Positions 45,611 to 55,513 of a stretch of DNA of 64,000 bases are shown here, one piece after another (positions within the stretch are counted from its first letter, which is position 1; every line of letters begins with the position of its first letter). Under the pieces are notes generated by a model. It worked only from the letters and a program-made list of their open reading frames with translations, was not told the DNA's origin and did not search any database. Position numbers and translations under genes: made by a program. The stretch comes from Yoonia sp. I 8.24 (GTDB lineage Bacteria; Pseudomonadota; Alphaproteobacteria; Rhodobacterales; Rhodobacteraceae), in assembly GCF_022096995.1 (NCBI RefSeq), contig NZ_JACXGQ010000001.1, positions 310,001 through 374,000 on the forward strand, given 5' to 3'.

Positions 45611-47431
45611 TTAGGCCGCATTCTCTTCGGACTGGCGGTTCCACAACAGCGCGTAGCGCCCCGCTTTGGCCAACAATTCATCGTGCTTGCCCTGCTCGAC
45701 AATGATCCCGTTTTCTAACACCACAATCTGATCCGCATCCGCAATGGTCGACAGGCGGTGGGCGATGGTGATCACGGTCCGGCCCTGCCCCATTGCTTTC
45801 AGCTCAGCCTGAATTTCCATCTCGGTCTGGGTGTCCAGTGCTGATGTCGCCTCGTCCAGCAAAAGGATCGGTGGGTTCTTGAGCAAGGTGCGCGCGATGC
45901 CCACCCGCTGCTTTTCTCCGCCGGAAAGCTTCAACCCGCGCTCTCCGACGCTGGTCTGATAGCCATCGGGCAAACTGATCACAAAATCGTGGATCTTAGC
46001 CGCTTTAGCGGCCGCGATGATTTCATCCTCACGCGCGCCGGGACGGCCATATGCGATGTTGTAGTGAATGGTGTCGTTGAACAGCACGGTGTCCTGCGGC
46101 ACCACACCAATTTGCGCATGCAGGCTTTCTTGGGTGACATCGCGCAGGTCCTGCCCGTCGATTTTCATCGCGCCGCCATTTACATCGTAAAAGCGGAACA
46201 GCAGCCGTCCGATAGTCGATTTCCCAGACCCAGAAGAGCCGACAATCGCTACCGTTTGGCCCGGTTCAACCGTCAGATTGATCCCCTTCAGAATCGGACG
46301 CGCTGCATCGTAGCCAAAGGCAACGTCTTGCAATGTCACCTGTCCGCCCGTCACATCCAATGCAGCCGCATTCGGTTTGTCCTGGACCTCAGCGGGCTGT
46401 TCGAGCAAATCAAACATATCGCCCATATCAATCAGCGCTTGGCGAATTTCCCGGTACACGGTGCCCAGAAAATTCAGCGGCATCGTGATTTGGATCATAT
46501 AGGCGTTCACCATGACGAAATCACCGACGGTCAAGCTGCCATTCTGCACGCCCATTGCCGCCATCACCATCACGGCCACAAGGCCGCTGGTGATCAAGAC
46601 GGATTGGCCAAAGTTCAAGAATGCGAGCGAATAATTGGTACGGATCGCCGCCTTTTGGTATTCCGCCATCGCCGCATCATAGCGATTGGCCTCCCATTTT
46701 TCGGCCCCGAAATATTTAACGGTTTCAAAGTTCAACAGGCTATCAATCGCCTTTTGGTTGGCGTCGGTGTCTTGCTCGTTCATGATCTTGCGGATCTTGA
46801 CGCGCCATTCTGTGACCTTAAAGGTGAACAGAATATACAGTGAAATCGTCACAAAAACGACGGCCAAGTACCAGACATCAAACAGAAAAAATAAAACCGT
46901 AGCGATCATCAACAGCTCAAGGATCAGCGGGCCGATGCTAAACAGTAAGAAACGCAGGAGGAATTCCACACCTTTGACACCGCGCTCAATCACCCGGCTG
47001 AGCCCGCCGGTCTTGCGCATGATATGATAGCGCATGGACAGGCGGTGAATATGGGTAAATGTCTCAAGCGCAAGCTGACGCAGCGCGCGTTGCCCCACGG
47101 GCGTAAACACCACGTCGCGCAATTGCTGAAAGCCCACGGTCATCAGCCGCGCGATCCCGTAAGACAGTGTCAGCCCAACCGCGCCAAAGCCTAGAAAGGC
47201 CGCAGGCGATGCGCCGTCAGGGGCCAATGCATCGACAGCTTGTTTATAGAAAAGCGGCGTTGTGACCGCGATCAGCTTAGCGGTGAACAAAATCGCCAGC
47301 GCAAGCACGACCCGGCGTTTGACCCAAGGTTCGGACTGCGGCCACAGATAAGGCGCAACGCGCCGAATGACATCCCAACCCTTCACTTTGGTATCATCAA
47401 GGTTGGCAGATGTTGTCGCTAAATGACGCAT
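45611..47431 (-). CDS. Atm1-type ABC exporter (fused permease-ATPase)
   Basis: 606 residues: a six-span transmembrane domain (about 40-320) and a nucleotide-binding domain with Walker A GSSGSGKST, signature LSGGEKQRVGIARTLL and Walker B LLLDEATSALD. The motif SRVIERGVKGVEFLLRF and the RFYDVNGGAMKIDGQD region match the Atm1/HMT1 branch (glutathione-linked sulfur or metal export). Intact; no partner genes nearby. Confidence 0.93.
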   Translation of the reverse strand: MRHLATTSANLDDTKVKGWDVIRRVAPYLWPQSEPWVKRRVVLALAILFTAKLIAVTTPLFYKQAVDALAPDGASPAAFLGFGAVGLTLSYGIARLMTVGFQQLRDVVFTPVGQRALRQLALETFTHIHRLSMRYHIMRKTGGLSRVIERGVKGVEFLLRFLLFSIGPLILELLMIATVLFFLFDVWYLAVVFVTISLYILFTFKVTEWRVKIRKIMNEQDTDANQKAIDSLLNFETVKYFGAEKWEANRYDAAMAEYQKAAIRTNYSLAFLNFGQSVLITSGLVAVMVMAAMGVQNGSLTVGDFVMVNAYMIQITMPLNFLGTVYREIRQALIDMGDMFDLLEQPAEVQDKPNAAALDVTGGQVTLQDVAFGYDAARPILKGINLTVEPGQTVAIVGSSGSGKSTIGRLLFRFYDVNGGAMKIDGQDLRDVTQESLHAQIGVVPQDTVLFNDTIHYNIAYGRPGAREDEIIAAAKAAKIHDFVISLPDGYQTSVGERGLKLSGGEKQRVGIARTLLKNPPILLLDEATSALDTQTEMEIQAELKAMGQGRTVITIAHRLSTIADADQIVVLENGIIVEQGKHDELLAKAGRYALLWNRQSEENAA

Positions 47432-47496
47432 GTTGGCACTCCGGCTGGCAGCCCTCTACTTAGGCTGCACCTCGCCTGATTACCAGTGGCCTTTGC

Positions 47497-48678
47497 CTAT
47501 TGGCTGACCTCAGGCATCCGAAAAATCTGCCCCGGATAAATCAAATTTGGATCGCGGATCAGGTCGCTATTCGCCTCGTAGACTTGTACATAGTAGACAC
47601 CGTTACCAAGGGTTTCTTCCGCTATCGCCCAAAGCGTCGCACCGGGTTGTACGGTCCGCACCGCGACCTCAAATCCGTCAGCGCCCGTTTCTTCAGCCAA
47701 AACAGCGGCCACATCCGCCGCTTCTTCGCGTTTAAACGGTGTTTCCAGCCGCGATACCACATCGCCCGCATTATCAACCTCATCAACGCGCAGCGTATAA
47801 ATCCCGGTCTCAATTTCGGGCAGATCAATTTGCCAATCGCCGCCTTCGGTAACCGGTGAGGTCGTCACAGGTTCATTATCAAGGTAAATTTGAACCGCCC
47901 CATCGCCCACTGCACGGCCTGACAATTGCACTTCGCCTGCGGGGTCATAGGTAATGGCATCCAGCCCGACATTTGGCGCGGGAAGCGTTGGTCCAGATTG
48001 CACCACACGCACCCCCTGCGCATCAGCCTGAAGCACTGTTGGCGCTGCCGGAGGTTCGGGAGCCGCAATTGGCGCAGCAGCGACTTCGGGTGCTGCGGGT
48101 GCCGCTGGTGCAGCGGGCTGGGTCGCATTGCTGGTTTGCGCAGGTGCAGCCGTCGGTGCCTGCGGCGCGGCCGATTGGTTTGACAATTCGGGCACTGCAA
48201 GCTGTGCCACAACTGGCGCAGGTGCGGCAATCGGGGCCACGATATAGCTGGTTTCAGACCGCAGCGCCGCCGCATCCGGGTCCGCGACAAGCGTCAGGCT
48301 GCGCGGTGCATCCGACACGCCCGCCATCGGCAAAGCCACGAAATTGCCTGCGCCATCTGCCGTCACGCGCTCTAACTCTGTGCCACCAAGCATGATCGCA
48401 ATCTCTTGTCCCGGATCAGCGCGGCCTGCAATCACCATGGCCCCATCCGTTTCGACCCGAAACGTATCAAACTGAGGACCTTGGGGGGCTGCTGGTTCTT
48501 CTGGCGAGACTTGCGCGGTCTCTTCAACTGGGACGGCCACTGCTGGGCTGTCCGTCTGCGCGATGGATTCGGACGCATCGCGTTCAGGTGCGAACCTCAA
48601 ACTAACTGCCCAGACGGCGACGACGGCAATCGCGCCAAGCGCAAGCAGCACAACTTTGGATTTGGATGCTTCGGTCAC
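47497..48678 (-). CDS. Membrane-anchored LysM-domain protein
   Basis: 393 residues from GTG 48678, chosen for the AGGGGAA upstream; the longer frame has no domain. One N-terminal span (about 10-27), then an Ala/Pro/Gln-rich linker (near 150-215), Ig-like beta repeats (VETDGAMVIAGRADPGQEI and YDPAGEVQLSGRAVGDGAV) and a C-terminal LysM domain (about 340-393) with TLWAIAEETLGNGVYYVQVY. This layout is common in alphaproteobacteria: an envelope protein that grips peptidoglycan. No enzymatic motif. Confidence 0.85.
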   Translation of the reverse strand: MTEASKSKVVLLALGAIAVVAVWAVSLRFAPERDASESIAQTDSPAVAVPVEETAQVSPEEPAAPQGPQFDTFRVETDGAMVIAGRADPGQEIAIMLGGTELERVTADGAGNFVALPMAGVSDAPRSLTLVADPDAAALRSETSYIVAPIAAPAPVVAQLAVPELSNQSAAPQAPTAAPAQTSNATQPAAPAAPAAPEVAAAPIAAPEPPAAPTVLQADAQGVRVVQSGPTLPAPNVGLDAITYDPAGEVQLSGRAVGDGAVQIYLDNEPVTTSPVTEGGDWQIDLPEIETGIYTLRVDEVDNAGDVVSRLETPFKREEAADVAAVLAEETGADGFEVAVRTVQPGATLWAIAEETLGNGVYYVQVYEANSDLIRDPNLIYPGQIFRMPEVSQ

Positions 48679-48789
48679 GTCTTTTCCCCTCACAGGCCAT
48701 TGTATTCGGTGCCCCCACCGCACATGGTTAGGCCACCGTAACCACGCCACATTCGGGCGTCAAAGTGAAGCTGCACAAAAAGGGTCCTT

Positions 48790-49347
48790 ATGTCTACATT
48801 TCCAAAATCTGTCTGCGTCTATTGCGGCTCGCGCGATGGCGTATCCAACGCCTATGCAGACGCCGCCGAAGCCACAGGCAAAATGCTGGTGCGCAACGAG
48901 TGGCGTTTGGTTTATGGCGCCGGCGATGTAGGCCTGATGGGGCGGGTCGCAAACGCGGTGCAAGCAGCGAACGGTAAAACCTTTGGGGTCATCCCCACAC
49001 ATTTGTTGGATTGGGAGGTCGGAAAACGCGATCTCGATAGCTTTGTCATCACCGAAACCATGCATGAACGCAAAAAGGTCATGTTTATGAACGCCGACGC
49101 GGTCGTGGTCTTACCCGGCGGCGCAGGATCGTTGGATGAATTCTTTGAAGCGCTGACATGGCGGCAGCTGAATTTACACGCCAAGCCGATTGTCTTGCTG
49201 AATATTGACGGGTTTTGGGACCCGTTGTGGGGGCTACTGGAACATGTCGTGGCGCAAGGGTTCGCTTGCGATGATATCTTGTCCTATGTCACGATCGTGC
49301 CCGATGTCGCCGCGCTTGAAACCCGTTTGCGCGCGGCCCTTTCCTGA
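48790..49347 (+). CDS. LOG family protein (TIGR00730)
   Basis: 185 residues. MHERKK (R94, K95) and PGGAGSLDE (E117) are the LOG phosphoribohydrolase motifs, although threonine is replaced by serine in PGGxGT. Members release bases from nucleotide monophosphates, cytokinin ribotides in plants; the bacterial substrate is uncertain. The last 64 bases overlap the end of the convergent rarD gene. Confidence 0.9.
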   Translation: MSTFPKSVCVYCGSRDGVSNAYADAAEATGKMLVRNEWRLVYGAGDVGLMGRVANAVQAANGKTFGVIPTHLLDWEVGKRDLDSFVITETMHERKKVMFMNADAVVVLPGGAGSLDEFFEALTWRQLNLHAKPIVLLNIDGFWDPLWGLLEHVVAQGFACDDILSYVTIVPDVAALETRLRAALS

Positions 49348-50222
49348 CGCAAGGCCGTAACGGAATAGATAATCACCCCGCCCCATATCATCGGAAAAGC
49401 AATCATATGCACGGTGCCGAATGGTTCGGCAAAGATAAGCACCGCGACCATGAATTGCAAAGTGGGATTGATATAAAACGCGATGCCGGTTGTCGCCATT
49501 GACACCCGGCGCGCGCCATAGCTGAACATCAGAAGCGGAATTGACGTGATCGGCCCCGCAAACATCAGCATCAAACTGTCGGATAGGTTATCGCCAAATG
49601 CGCCACCTGCTCCGCTGCGGAACCCTTCGAACCCTGCGAAATGCACGCCGATCAACCAGACAATCGCGAGCGGCAAGACAAGGGTCACCTCGGCTGCGAC
49701 GGTTAACATTGGCCCCGCCGAGACGGCTTTTTTGATCAGCCCGTAGATCGCAAACGTACCCGCCAGCGACAGCGCAACAATTGGGATCGTGCCAAGCCCC
49801 ACGGTCAAGACCGTGACCGCCGCGAGCACCAGCCCAATCGCCAGCCATTTGATCGGGCTTAAGGTCTCGCCCAAGGCGAAGCGTCCGATCAGCACCGACA
49901 AAAGCGGATAGATGTAATAGCCGACGCTGGCCTCGGTCGATCTGTCAATTTGCGAAGATAGGATAAAGATAAACCAATTCGCGGAAATCATCAAAGCGGC
50001 AAGCAGCATCAGCATCTTCTGCGCGCGGAGCAGTGCAAACATCTGCGTCATGCGGCCTTGGATCAGCAAAATCGCAGCGAAGAATACAAATGACCACAGC
50101 GCACGGTGCGACAACACCTCTAGCGGAGGTACATGTGACAAGGCCTTGTAATATATCGGCGATAGCCCCCAGATCACGCAGGTCGCGATGATGGCAATGA
50201 TCCCCTTGCCCGTTTCCGTCAT
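49284..50222 (-). CDS. rarD: EamA/RarD family permease
   Basis: 312 residues, ten predicted spans in two EamA repeats. WGLSPIYYKALSHVPPLEVLSHRALWS is the RarD signature region (here given in two overlapping halves only), with SVGYYIYPLLSVL in the third span. Transport role unproven; chloramphenicol-sensitivity and amino-acid export are reported for relatives. ATGA overlap with the dehydratase gene upstream, so co-translated. Confidence 0.9.
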   Translation of the reverse strand: MTETGKGIIAIIATCVIWGLSPIYYKALSHVPPLEVLSHRALWSFVFFAAILLIQGRMTQMFALLRAQKMLMLLAALMISANWFIFILSSQIDRSTEASVGYYIYPLLSVLIGRFALGETLSPIKWLAIGLVLAAVTVLTVGLGTIPIVALSLAGTFAIYGLIKKAVSAGPMLTVAAEVTLVLPLAIVWLIGVHFAGFEGFRSGAGGAFGDNLSDSLMLMFAGPITSIPLLMFSYGARRVSMATTGIAFYINPTLQFMVAVLIFAEPFGTVHMIAFPMIWGGVIIYSVTALRQERAARKRVSSAATSGTIVT

Positions 50223-51196
50223 TGGGCCAATTCGCCCATCAACTCTGCATATCGGGTCAGCGAAATATTTGATCCGCAGGCGATGATACCAACATGACGG
50301 CCCTTAAGTTCATCGCGCAATGGCCCAAGAATAGCCGCCAATGACGCAGCACAGGCAGGTTCGGCCGTGATCCGCAGGTTGCGTTGATAATGATCCATCG
50401 CGCGCAGCATCTCTGTATCTGCGACACGCACGATCCGGTCAACATGCGCGGCGGCAACACCATATGAATAAGGCATCGCATAGGGTGCCCCAAGGCTATC
50501 GGCAATCGTATCAACACGATCCAATGTCACGGGTACCCCAGCGGCAAAGCTTTGGTACATGCTATCGGCGCCAAAGGGTTCAACCCCAATGACGGTTGCC
50601 GCGGGCTTGAGCTGTTTAATCGCACAGGCCATGCCGGAAATCAGCCCGCCGCCACCGATGGGCACGACATAGGTATCAACCTGCGGCGCTTGACGCTGAT
50701 ATTGCGCGCCGCAAGTCGCGGCCCCCAAGGTCATATGCGCGCCTTCAAACGGATGCATCAAGGTGCGCCCGACATCTGCGCAGGCATTCATCGCCGCAAA
50801 GGCATCCGCCATCGTATCATACAGCTGCACCGTTGCGCCCAGGGCCTCGCAGCCTGCGATCCGCGATGGATCCACCGCGCGCGGCATACAAATCAATGCA
50901 TCGACACCGGCCGCCTGCGCGGCCCACGACACGGCCAATGCATGGTTGCCACCGCTCGCGGCGACAACGCCAGCGGCGCGCTGATCGGCATCAAGCTGCA
51001 GAATGCCAAGATAGGCCCCGCGCGCCTTAAACGATCCGGCCTGTTGAAACAGCTCAAGCTTAACCGTGACGCTTGCGCAATCAGGCAAGACGCTTTCCCA
51101 GCGCGCCGAGGCCAATGAGAGGACGGGCGTCTCAAGCAAAACCCCGTCTAACTGCTTGGCAGCTGTTTCAATCGCCGACAGATTTGGAATGGACAT
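50219..51196 (-). CDS. PLP-dependent threonine dehydratase-like enzyme
   Basis: 325-residue fold-type II PLP enzyme. Lysine K57 in GSFKARGAYLG binds PLP; ASGGNHALAV and PIGGGGLISGMA (phosphate loop) follow. Lacks the C-terminal ACT domain of biosynthetic IlvA, so catabolic threonine/serine dehydratase or serine racemase-like activity is more likely. ATG 51196. Co-translated with rarD. Confidence 0.9.
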   Translation of the reverse strand: MSIPNLSAIETAAKQLDGVLLETPVLSLASARWESVLPDCASVTVKLELFQQAGSFKARGAYLGILQLDADQRAAGVVAASGGNHALAVSWAAQAAGVDALICMPRAVDPSRIAGCEALGATVQLYDTMADAFAAMNACADVGRTLMHPFEGAHMTLGAATCGAQYQRQAPQVDTYVVPIGGGGLISGMACAIKQLKPAATVIGVEPFGADSMYQSFAAGVPVTLDRVDTIADSLGAPYAMPYSYGVAAAHVDRIVRVADTEMLRAMDHYQRNLRITAEPACAASLAAILGPLRDELKGRHVGIIACGSNISLTRYAELMGELAQ

Positions 51197-51306
51197 CACA
51201 CACCGATATTGGAGAGTTCAGGCGACTGTTTCACGGCCCCTATTCATTGTCTACACATGAAATGAATAGAGGCTTCATGTAACGCGGCCACAAGCATCAT
51301 AACACC

Positions 51307-52275
51307 TTATTTTCGCGTATTATTTTTAGCCATACGCGCACGCAATAGCGCACCGATATCTTGCTGATCACGTTCCCTTTTTGCCTCATATTCCGCGCGT
51401 TCCGCCTGCGCCTGTAGGGTGCGTCTTTCATAGCTCAATGCCGCCCCCGCGCATTGCAAACAAAACACCCAAATCGCAAACAAGATGGCCCCCGACACAA
51501 TCACCGCATGGCGCAGGGTAAAGGCTGCATCTTTTTTACCAGACAAAATGAAAATAACATCATCCAGCTTTTCACGCAGCACCGTAGAGAAATCTAGAAA
51601 CGACACGACCCCTTCGACAAAATACCCTGTCGCCGCCGTAAGCCCGGTAATCATCAGCATCAATAGAAACATGATGCCAAAACCGGCGCCAAAACCATCA
51701 AAGTTCGAAAAACTGATCCCCTTTGGGTTTGTCCCCGCCACAAAGTTTGCAAGCGCTGGCAGCAAAGCCGCGCGCATGGCCATCATGATGAGACTGCTGA
51801 GCAACGACACAAACGTCAGCGTGCCCATAGCAATGTCTGTTGACAGCTGACCAACTGGACCATCAGGGGCATCAGCGGCGCTGATCCCGAGCTGCCCAGA
51901 AACGACAAAGGCCGAAACACTGGTCACAACCACAAGCAAAGCCCCCACAGTGACCGTTTCAAACAGTCCGTAACCAGCAGCCCCTGCAAACAGCCGTTGT
52001 TGTGAGTTTTTAGTCGCAAACCCAAGCGACCGCAGGCCAAATCTAATCCCAATCAAATAGGGATGCATCGAAATCATCGCGAACATAATGGGGACCACAA
52101 TCGCAAACACCAGGATCCCAAGAAAGCCGATCACCGGAATGCCCAGCATCGCCGGAAATGTGCCAAACACAAAGAAAAGCGTCATCGCCGTGTAAGCGAC
52201 AATCCAAAAAGGCAGCACAAGCACGAACCGCCACAAGATCGAAAAAGACAGAGGAATACTACGCAATAAAAGCAA
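51307..52275 (-). CDS. Polytopic membrane protein of unknown function
   Basis: 322 residues from a TTG at 52275; AGGAG lies about seven bases upstream, which makes the TTG start convincing. Six or seven spans (near 12-35, 42-68, 100-125, 145-170, 195-220, 255-275). The tail after about residue 280 is highly charged and helical (RRTLQAQAERAEYEAKRE), probably a cytosolic coiled coil. No recognised motif. Stands alone; the 214 bases upstream to the sodB terminator show no gene. Confidence 0.65.
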   Translation of the reverse strand: MLLLRSIPLSFSILWRFVLVLPFWIVAYTAMTLFFVFGTFPAMLGIPVIGFLGILVFAIVVPIMFAMISMHPYLIGIRFGLRSLGFATKNSQQRLFAGAAGYGLFETVTVGALLVVVTSVSAFVVSGQLGISAADAPDGPVGQLSTDIAMGTLTFVSLLSSLIMMAMRAALLPALANFVAGTNPKGISFSNFDGFGAGFGIMFLLMLMITGLTAATGYFVEGVVSFLDFSTVLREKLDDVIFILSGKKDAAFTLRHAVIVSGAILFAIWVFCLQCAGAALSYERRTLQAQAERAEYEAKRERDQQDIGALLRARMAKNNTRK

Positions 52276-52489
52276 AGAAAGCTCCTTTCAAAATGGTTAC
52301 AACACGGCGCACAGATACGGGCACTGCGCGGATCAGCGCAGCGACGGAAAATTGCGTGTGTCGGGTGGTGCCTGCGCGCAAAAACGGCGCGGCACGGGCT
52401 AGACGCGCAGAGGCTGCGCTTCGGAAAATTGTTTGGTTAGAATGATCTAGCTATATAGATATAGGAACGCGCAGTGGCGTTTTCAAGAC

Positions 52490-52525
52490 AAAGGCCCGCC
52501 GCGATATACGCGACGGGCCTTTTTG
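52490..52525 (-). terminator. Intrinsic terminator of sodB
   Basis: AAGGCCCGCCGCG (52491-52503) pairs with CGCGACGGGCCTT over 13 positions with one G-U around loop ATATA. A flanking run of T (plus) and AAA(C) (minus) makes it possibly bidirectional. Confidence 0.85.
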
Positions 52526-52544
52526 GTAGCTTTAAAAGCGAAAG

Positions 52545-53144
52545 TTACAGGCGACCCGCAACGTTTTCCCAGTTCACCAGATTGTCCAAGAAGTTGGTCA
52601 GGTAAACAGGGCGTTTGTTGCGGAAATCGATGTAATAGGAATGTTCCCACACATCGCAGCCCAGCAGCGCCGTTTGGCCAAAGCACAGTGGGTTCACGCC
52701 GTTTTCTGTTTTCGTCACTTTCAACGCGCCGTCGGTGTCTTTGACCAACCAGCACCAGCCGGAACCGAACTGGCCAGCACCCGCCGCAGAAAACTGCTTT
52801 TTGAATTCATCGACAGAGCCAAAGCTTTCAACCAATGCTTTTTCCAGCTCAGTTGGGATCGCGTTGCCGTCGGGGCCCATCATTTCCCAGAACTGGTTGT
52901 GGTTCCAAAGCTGAGAGATGTTGTTGAAGATGCCGTTTTGCGCAACCGAAGCCGCATCATACGTGCCGGTGATGATCTCTTCGAGGCTCTTGCCTTCCCA
53001 TTCAGTACCCGCAATCGCCGCGTTGCCATTGGTGACATAGGCGTTGTGGTGCAGGTCGTGGTGGAACTCGAGCGTCTCAGCGGACATGCCTTTGGCGGCA
53101 AGTGCGTCGTGTGCATAGGGAAGATCAGGAAGTTCAAAAGCCAT
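52545..53144 (-). CDS. sodB: Iron superoxide dismutase
   Basis: 199-residue Fe-type SOD of the cytosol. Metal ligands in EFHHDLHHNAYV, LWNHNQFW and DVWEHSYYIDF. The glutamine in NISQLWNH and the Fe-type FGSGWCWLVKDTDGALKV fit an iron rather than manganese enzyme. Monocistronic with its own terminator. Confidence 0.96.
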   Translation of the reverse strand: MAFELPDLPYAHDALAAKGMSAETLEFHHDLHHNAYVTNGNAAIAGTEWEGKSLEEIITGTYDAASVAQNGIFNNISQLWNHNQFWEMMGPDGNAIPTELEKALVESFGSVDEFKKQFSAAGAGQFGSGWCWLVKDTDGALKVTKTENGVNPLCFGQTALLGCDVWEHSYYIDFRNKRPVYLTNFLDNLVNWENVAGRL

Positions 53145-53358
53145 GGTGCTCTCTTTCTGCGTTGCGAATTTATGTAGTGATACATGTCACATGGCGGGCA
53201 GAGGTCAAGCCCGTGATGAAACAACGCTGCCCAACAAACGAGCAAAAGTGACCAAAAATTGATATATGGCCCCTATTTTATGCTTTTGAGTACCTTTCAT
53301 ACTGCGCAAAACGGTTTAAGAGTCCTACTAGAGACTATCGATGCCGAAGGATCAACAG

Positions 53359-54456
53359 ATGGCACTGACGAACCTAATTATCAACGGTGACTTTTCAAAT
53401 AGCACCAATACGAGCGCGGCTGGCTGGACTGGCACCGACATTGAGACACGCGTGTCATCGGTCTACATCTCCGGGACAGGCAACAACCGCGTTGCCGAAC
53501 TGAATGGTGGCACCGGAAACGTGACTGTCATGGAACAGACATTCACGGTCGACAGCGCGCGGGACGCAGATTTAAATTTCGACTATGCGCTGCGCGATAG
53601 TGGGACATTGGGCGTTGACGGTTTCAAGGTCGAGGTTTTGGACAGCAATGGCGTCGTAATATTCACGCAAGACATCGTGCCAGACGTGCAATCGACGTAT
53701 ATTGAATTCTCAGATGTCGTGACATTTCCGGCCGCAGGTGACTACACAATACGTTTCACCGAAATCGGCGACAATGCCGACGGCTCTGGCGCCGTATTGG
53801 ATAATGTTGAACTGCTTGTTTGTTTTGCCGGTGAAACGCGGATCAAAACGCCAACCGGATATGCGATGGCCCGAGATTTGAAAGCCGGGCAATTGGTGAC
53901 AACACAAAACGGACCGAAACCCATTCGCTGGATCGGACGCCGTGTCGTTGACGCTGCCGCGATCGAAGAAGACGCGCGTTTCCTGCCTGTGCGTATCTGT
54001 CAGGGCGCGCTGGGCAACGGTCTGCCAACCCGCGATTTACTGGTATCACGCCAGCACCGCATCATGGCCCGGTCCCCAATCGCACAACGCATGTTTGGGC
54101 AGGCCGAAATATTATTGGCCGCGATCCGATTGACAGGTTTGCCTGGAATTTACGTTGATACCTCTGTCCGCGAGATCGAGTATTTCCATTTTCTTCTAGA
54201 TGATCACGAGGTGCTGCTGGCCGAGGATACCCCTGCAGAAACATTGTATTTGGGCGATCACGCCAATGCGGCACTTGGCAATGACGCGGTTGCGGAAATC
54301 GACCTGATTTTCCCGGGCCTTCGCGCCCGCCACAGTGAGGCCCTGCCCGCACGCGCAGTCCCAACCCGCGAAAGACAGATCCGCTTTATGTCACGCGTTG
54401 TCAAAAATGCGCGCCCCGTATTAGAAGACTTCACCCAAAACACAGGTGAGTGCTAG
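53359..54456 (+). CDS. Hint-domain protein with N-terminal beta-sandwich
   Basis: 365 residues from ATG 53359, preceded by AAGGAT (an ATG at 53341 is also open). Residues 1-150 form a jelly-roll-like domain (NLIINGDFSNS, GDYTIRFTEIGDNADGSGAVLDNVEL) typical of secreted repeat proteins. From C155 (CFAGETRIKTPTGYAMARDL) a Hint/intein-like domain follows, with the SRQHRIM histidine motif and HFLLDDHEVLLAE. Such proteins are common in roseobacters and are often exported by type I secretion; self-cleavage at C155 is possible. No splicing partner or secretion gene is adjacent. Confidence 0.88.
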   Translation: MALTNLIINGDFSNSTNTSAAGWTGTDIETRVSSVYISGTGNNRVAELNGGTGNVTVMEQTFTVDSARDADLNFDYALRDSGTLGVDGFKVEVLDSNGVVIFTQDIVPDVQSTYIEFSDVVTFPAAGDYTIRFTEIGDNADGSGAVLDNVELLVCFAGETRIKTPTGYAMARDLKAGQLVTTQNGPKPIRWIGRRVVDAAAIEEDARFLPVRICQGALGNGLPTRDLLVSRQHRIMARSPIAQRMFGQAEILLAAIRLTGLPGIYVDTSVREIEYFHFLLDDHEVLLAEDTPAETLYLGDHANAALGNDAVAEIDLIFPGLRARHSEALPARAVPTRERQIRFMSRVVKNARPVLEDFTQNTGEC

Positions 54457-54464
54457 ATTTCGGT

Positions 54465-55436
54465 TCAGCGGGCGCTGCGGGCATGAAAGATAAAGCCCAA
54501 AAAGTTCAATATAATCTGCGCAGCCAAGACCTGTGTACTTTCGGTGGGGTCATAGGCTGGGGCAACTTCGACCAGATCGATGCCCACGACATCGCCGCGC
54601 TGCGCTAGCCCTTGCAAGATTTCGAGCACATCATAGTACAAGAACCCCCCGTGGCTTGGTGTCCCCGTACCGGGAGCGATAGAGGGGCAAAAGGCGTCGA
54701 TATCAATCGTAACGTAATAGCGCGCACCAGCGGGAATTCGGTCAAGCACGGCTTGCGTGCCAAGCTTGCGCACTTGGCGCACTGACAAAATATCAGAACC
54801 GCGTGCGCGCGCATCTGCGTAGCCTTCTTTGGCGGTTGATGACACATTGCGAATGCCCAATTGGGTCATGCCCGACACGTAATCTTTTTCAATGGCGCGG
54901 CGCATTGGATTGCCGTGCCCCGCGGTCACCCCGTGGCGTTCATCGACAAAATCCAAATGCGCATCAATTTGCACCACATGGATGTCGCCGTTTTTCGCAC
55001 AATCATCTGCAAAGGCGTTGATACAAGGGATGTTGATCGAATGATCCCCACCGATGGTGACAGGCAATGCGCCCGCGGCCAGAATTTTGCTGACGCCGTA
55101 AGCAATATTGGCGTGACTTTCATCTGTCTTGGTATGAATGATATCGGCGTCGCCTATATCGACGATCCGGACATCCTCGGCCAGATATGTCGCATCATCT
55201 TCAAAATCATAGGCCCCTGCATGGCCAAAACTAAACAGGGTTGATGCCTCGCGGACCGCCCGGGGACCAAAGCGCGCGCCGGGCCGCCACTGCGTGCCAA
55301 AATCAAACGGAGCACCCAACACGGCGACATCCGCATCAATCTGATCCCAATCCGCGACATAGGGTTTCTTGCCAAATGTCGAAATCCCCACGAACGGAAG
55401 ATTCAACCGCCCTGCTTCATAGCCGTGTTTTGTCAT
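54465..55436 (-). CDS. speB: Agmatinase (arginase/ureohydrolase family)
   Basis: 323-residue manganese enzyme; most likely agmatine to putrescine and urea. Metal motifs GGDHS, QIDAHLDF and TIDIDAFCPS are present; a cysteine replaces the aspartate of the usual DxDxxDP end. The LSxRx and APGTGTPSHGGF segments are typical. It follows soxG on the same strand at 77 bases and may be read with it. Guanidinobutyrase or related activity is possible. Confidence 0.9.
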   Translation of the reverse strand: MTKHGYEAGRLNLPFVGISTFGKKPYVADWDQIDADVAVLGAPFDFGTQWRPGARFGPRAVREASTLFSFGHAGAYDFEDDATYLAEDVRIVDIGDADIIHTKTDESHANIAYGVSKILAAGALPVTIGGDHSINIPCINAFADDCAKNGDIHVVQIDAHLDFVDERHGVTAGHGNPMRRAIEKDYVSGMTQLGIRNVSSTAKEGYADARARGSDILSVRQVRKLGTQAVLDRIPAGARYYVTIDIDAFCPSIAPGTGTPSHGGFLYYDVLEILQGLAQRGDVVGIDLVEVAPAYDPTESTQVLAAQIILNFLGFIFHARSAR

Positions 55437-55513
55437 GTGATACCCCGATGATTTCTTGCACCAATTTTGACAGAAACCTGTGTGATATCAAGGCATGATA
55501 GGGTGGCGGCCCG

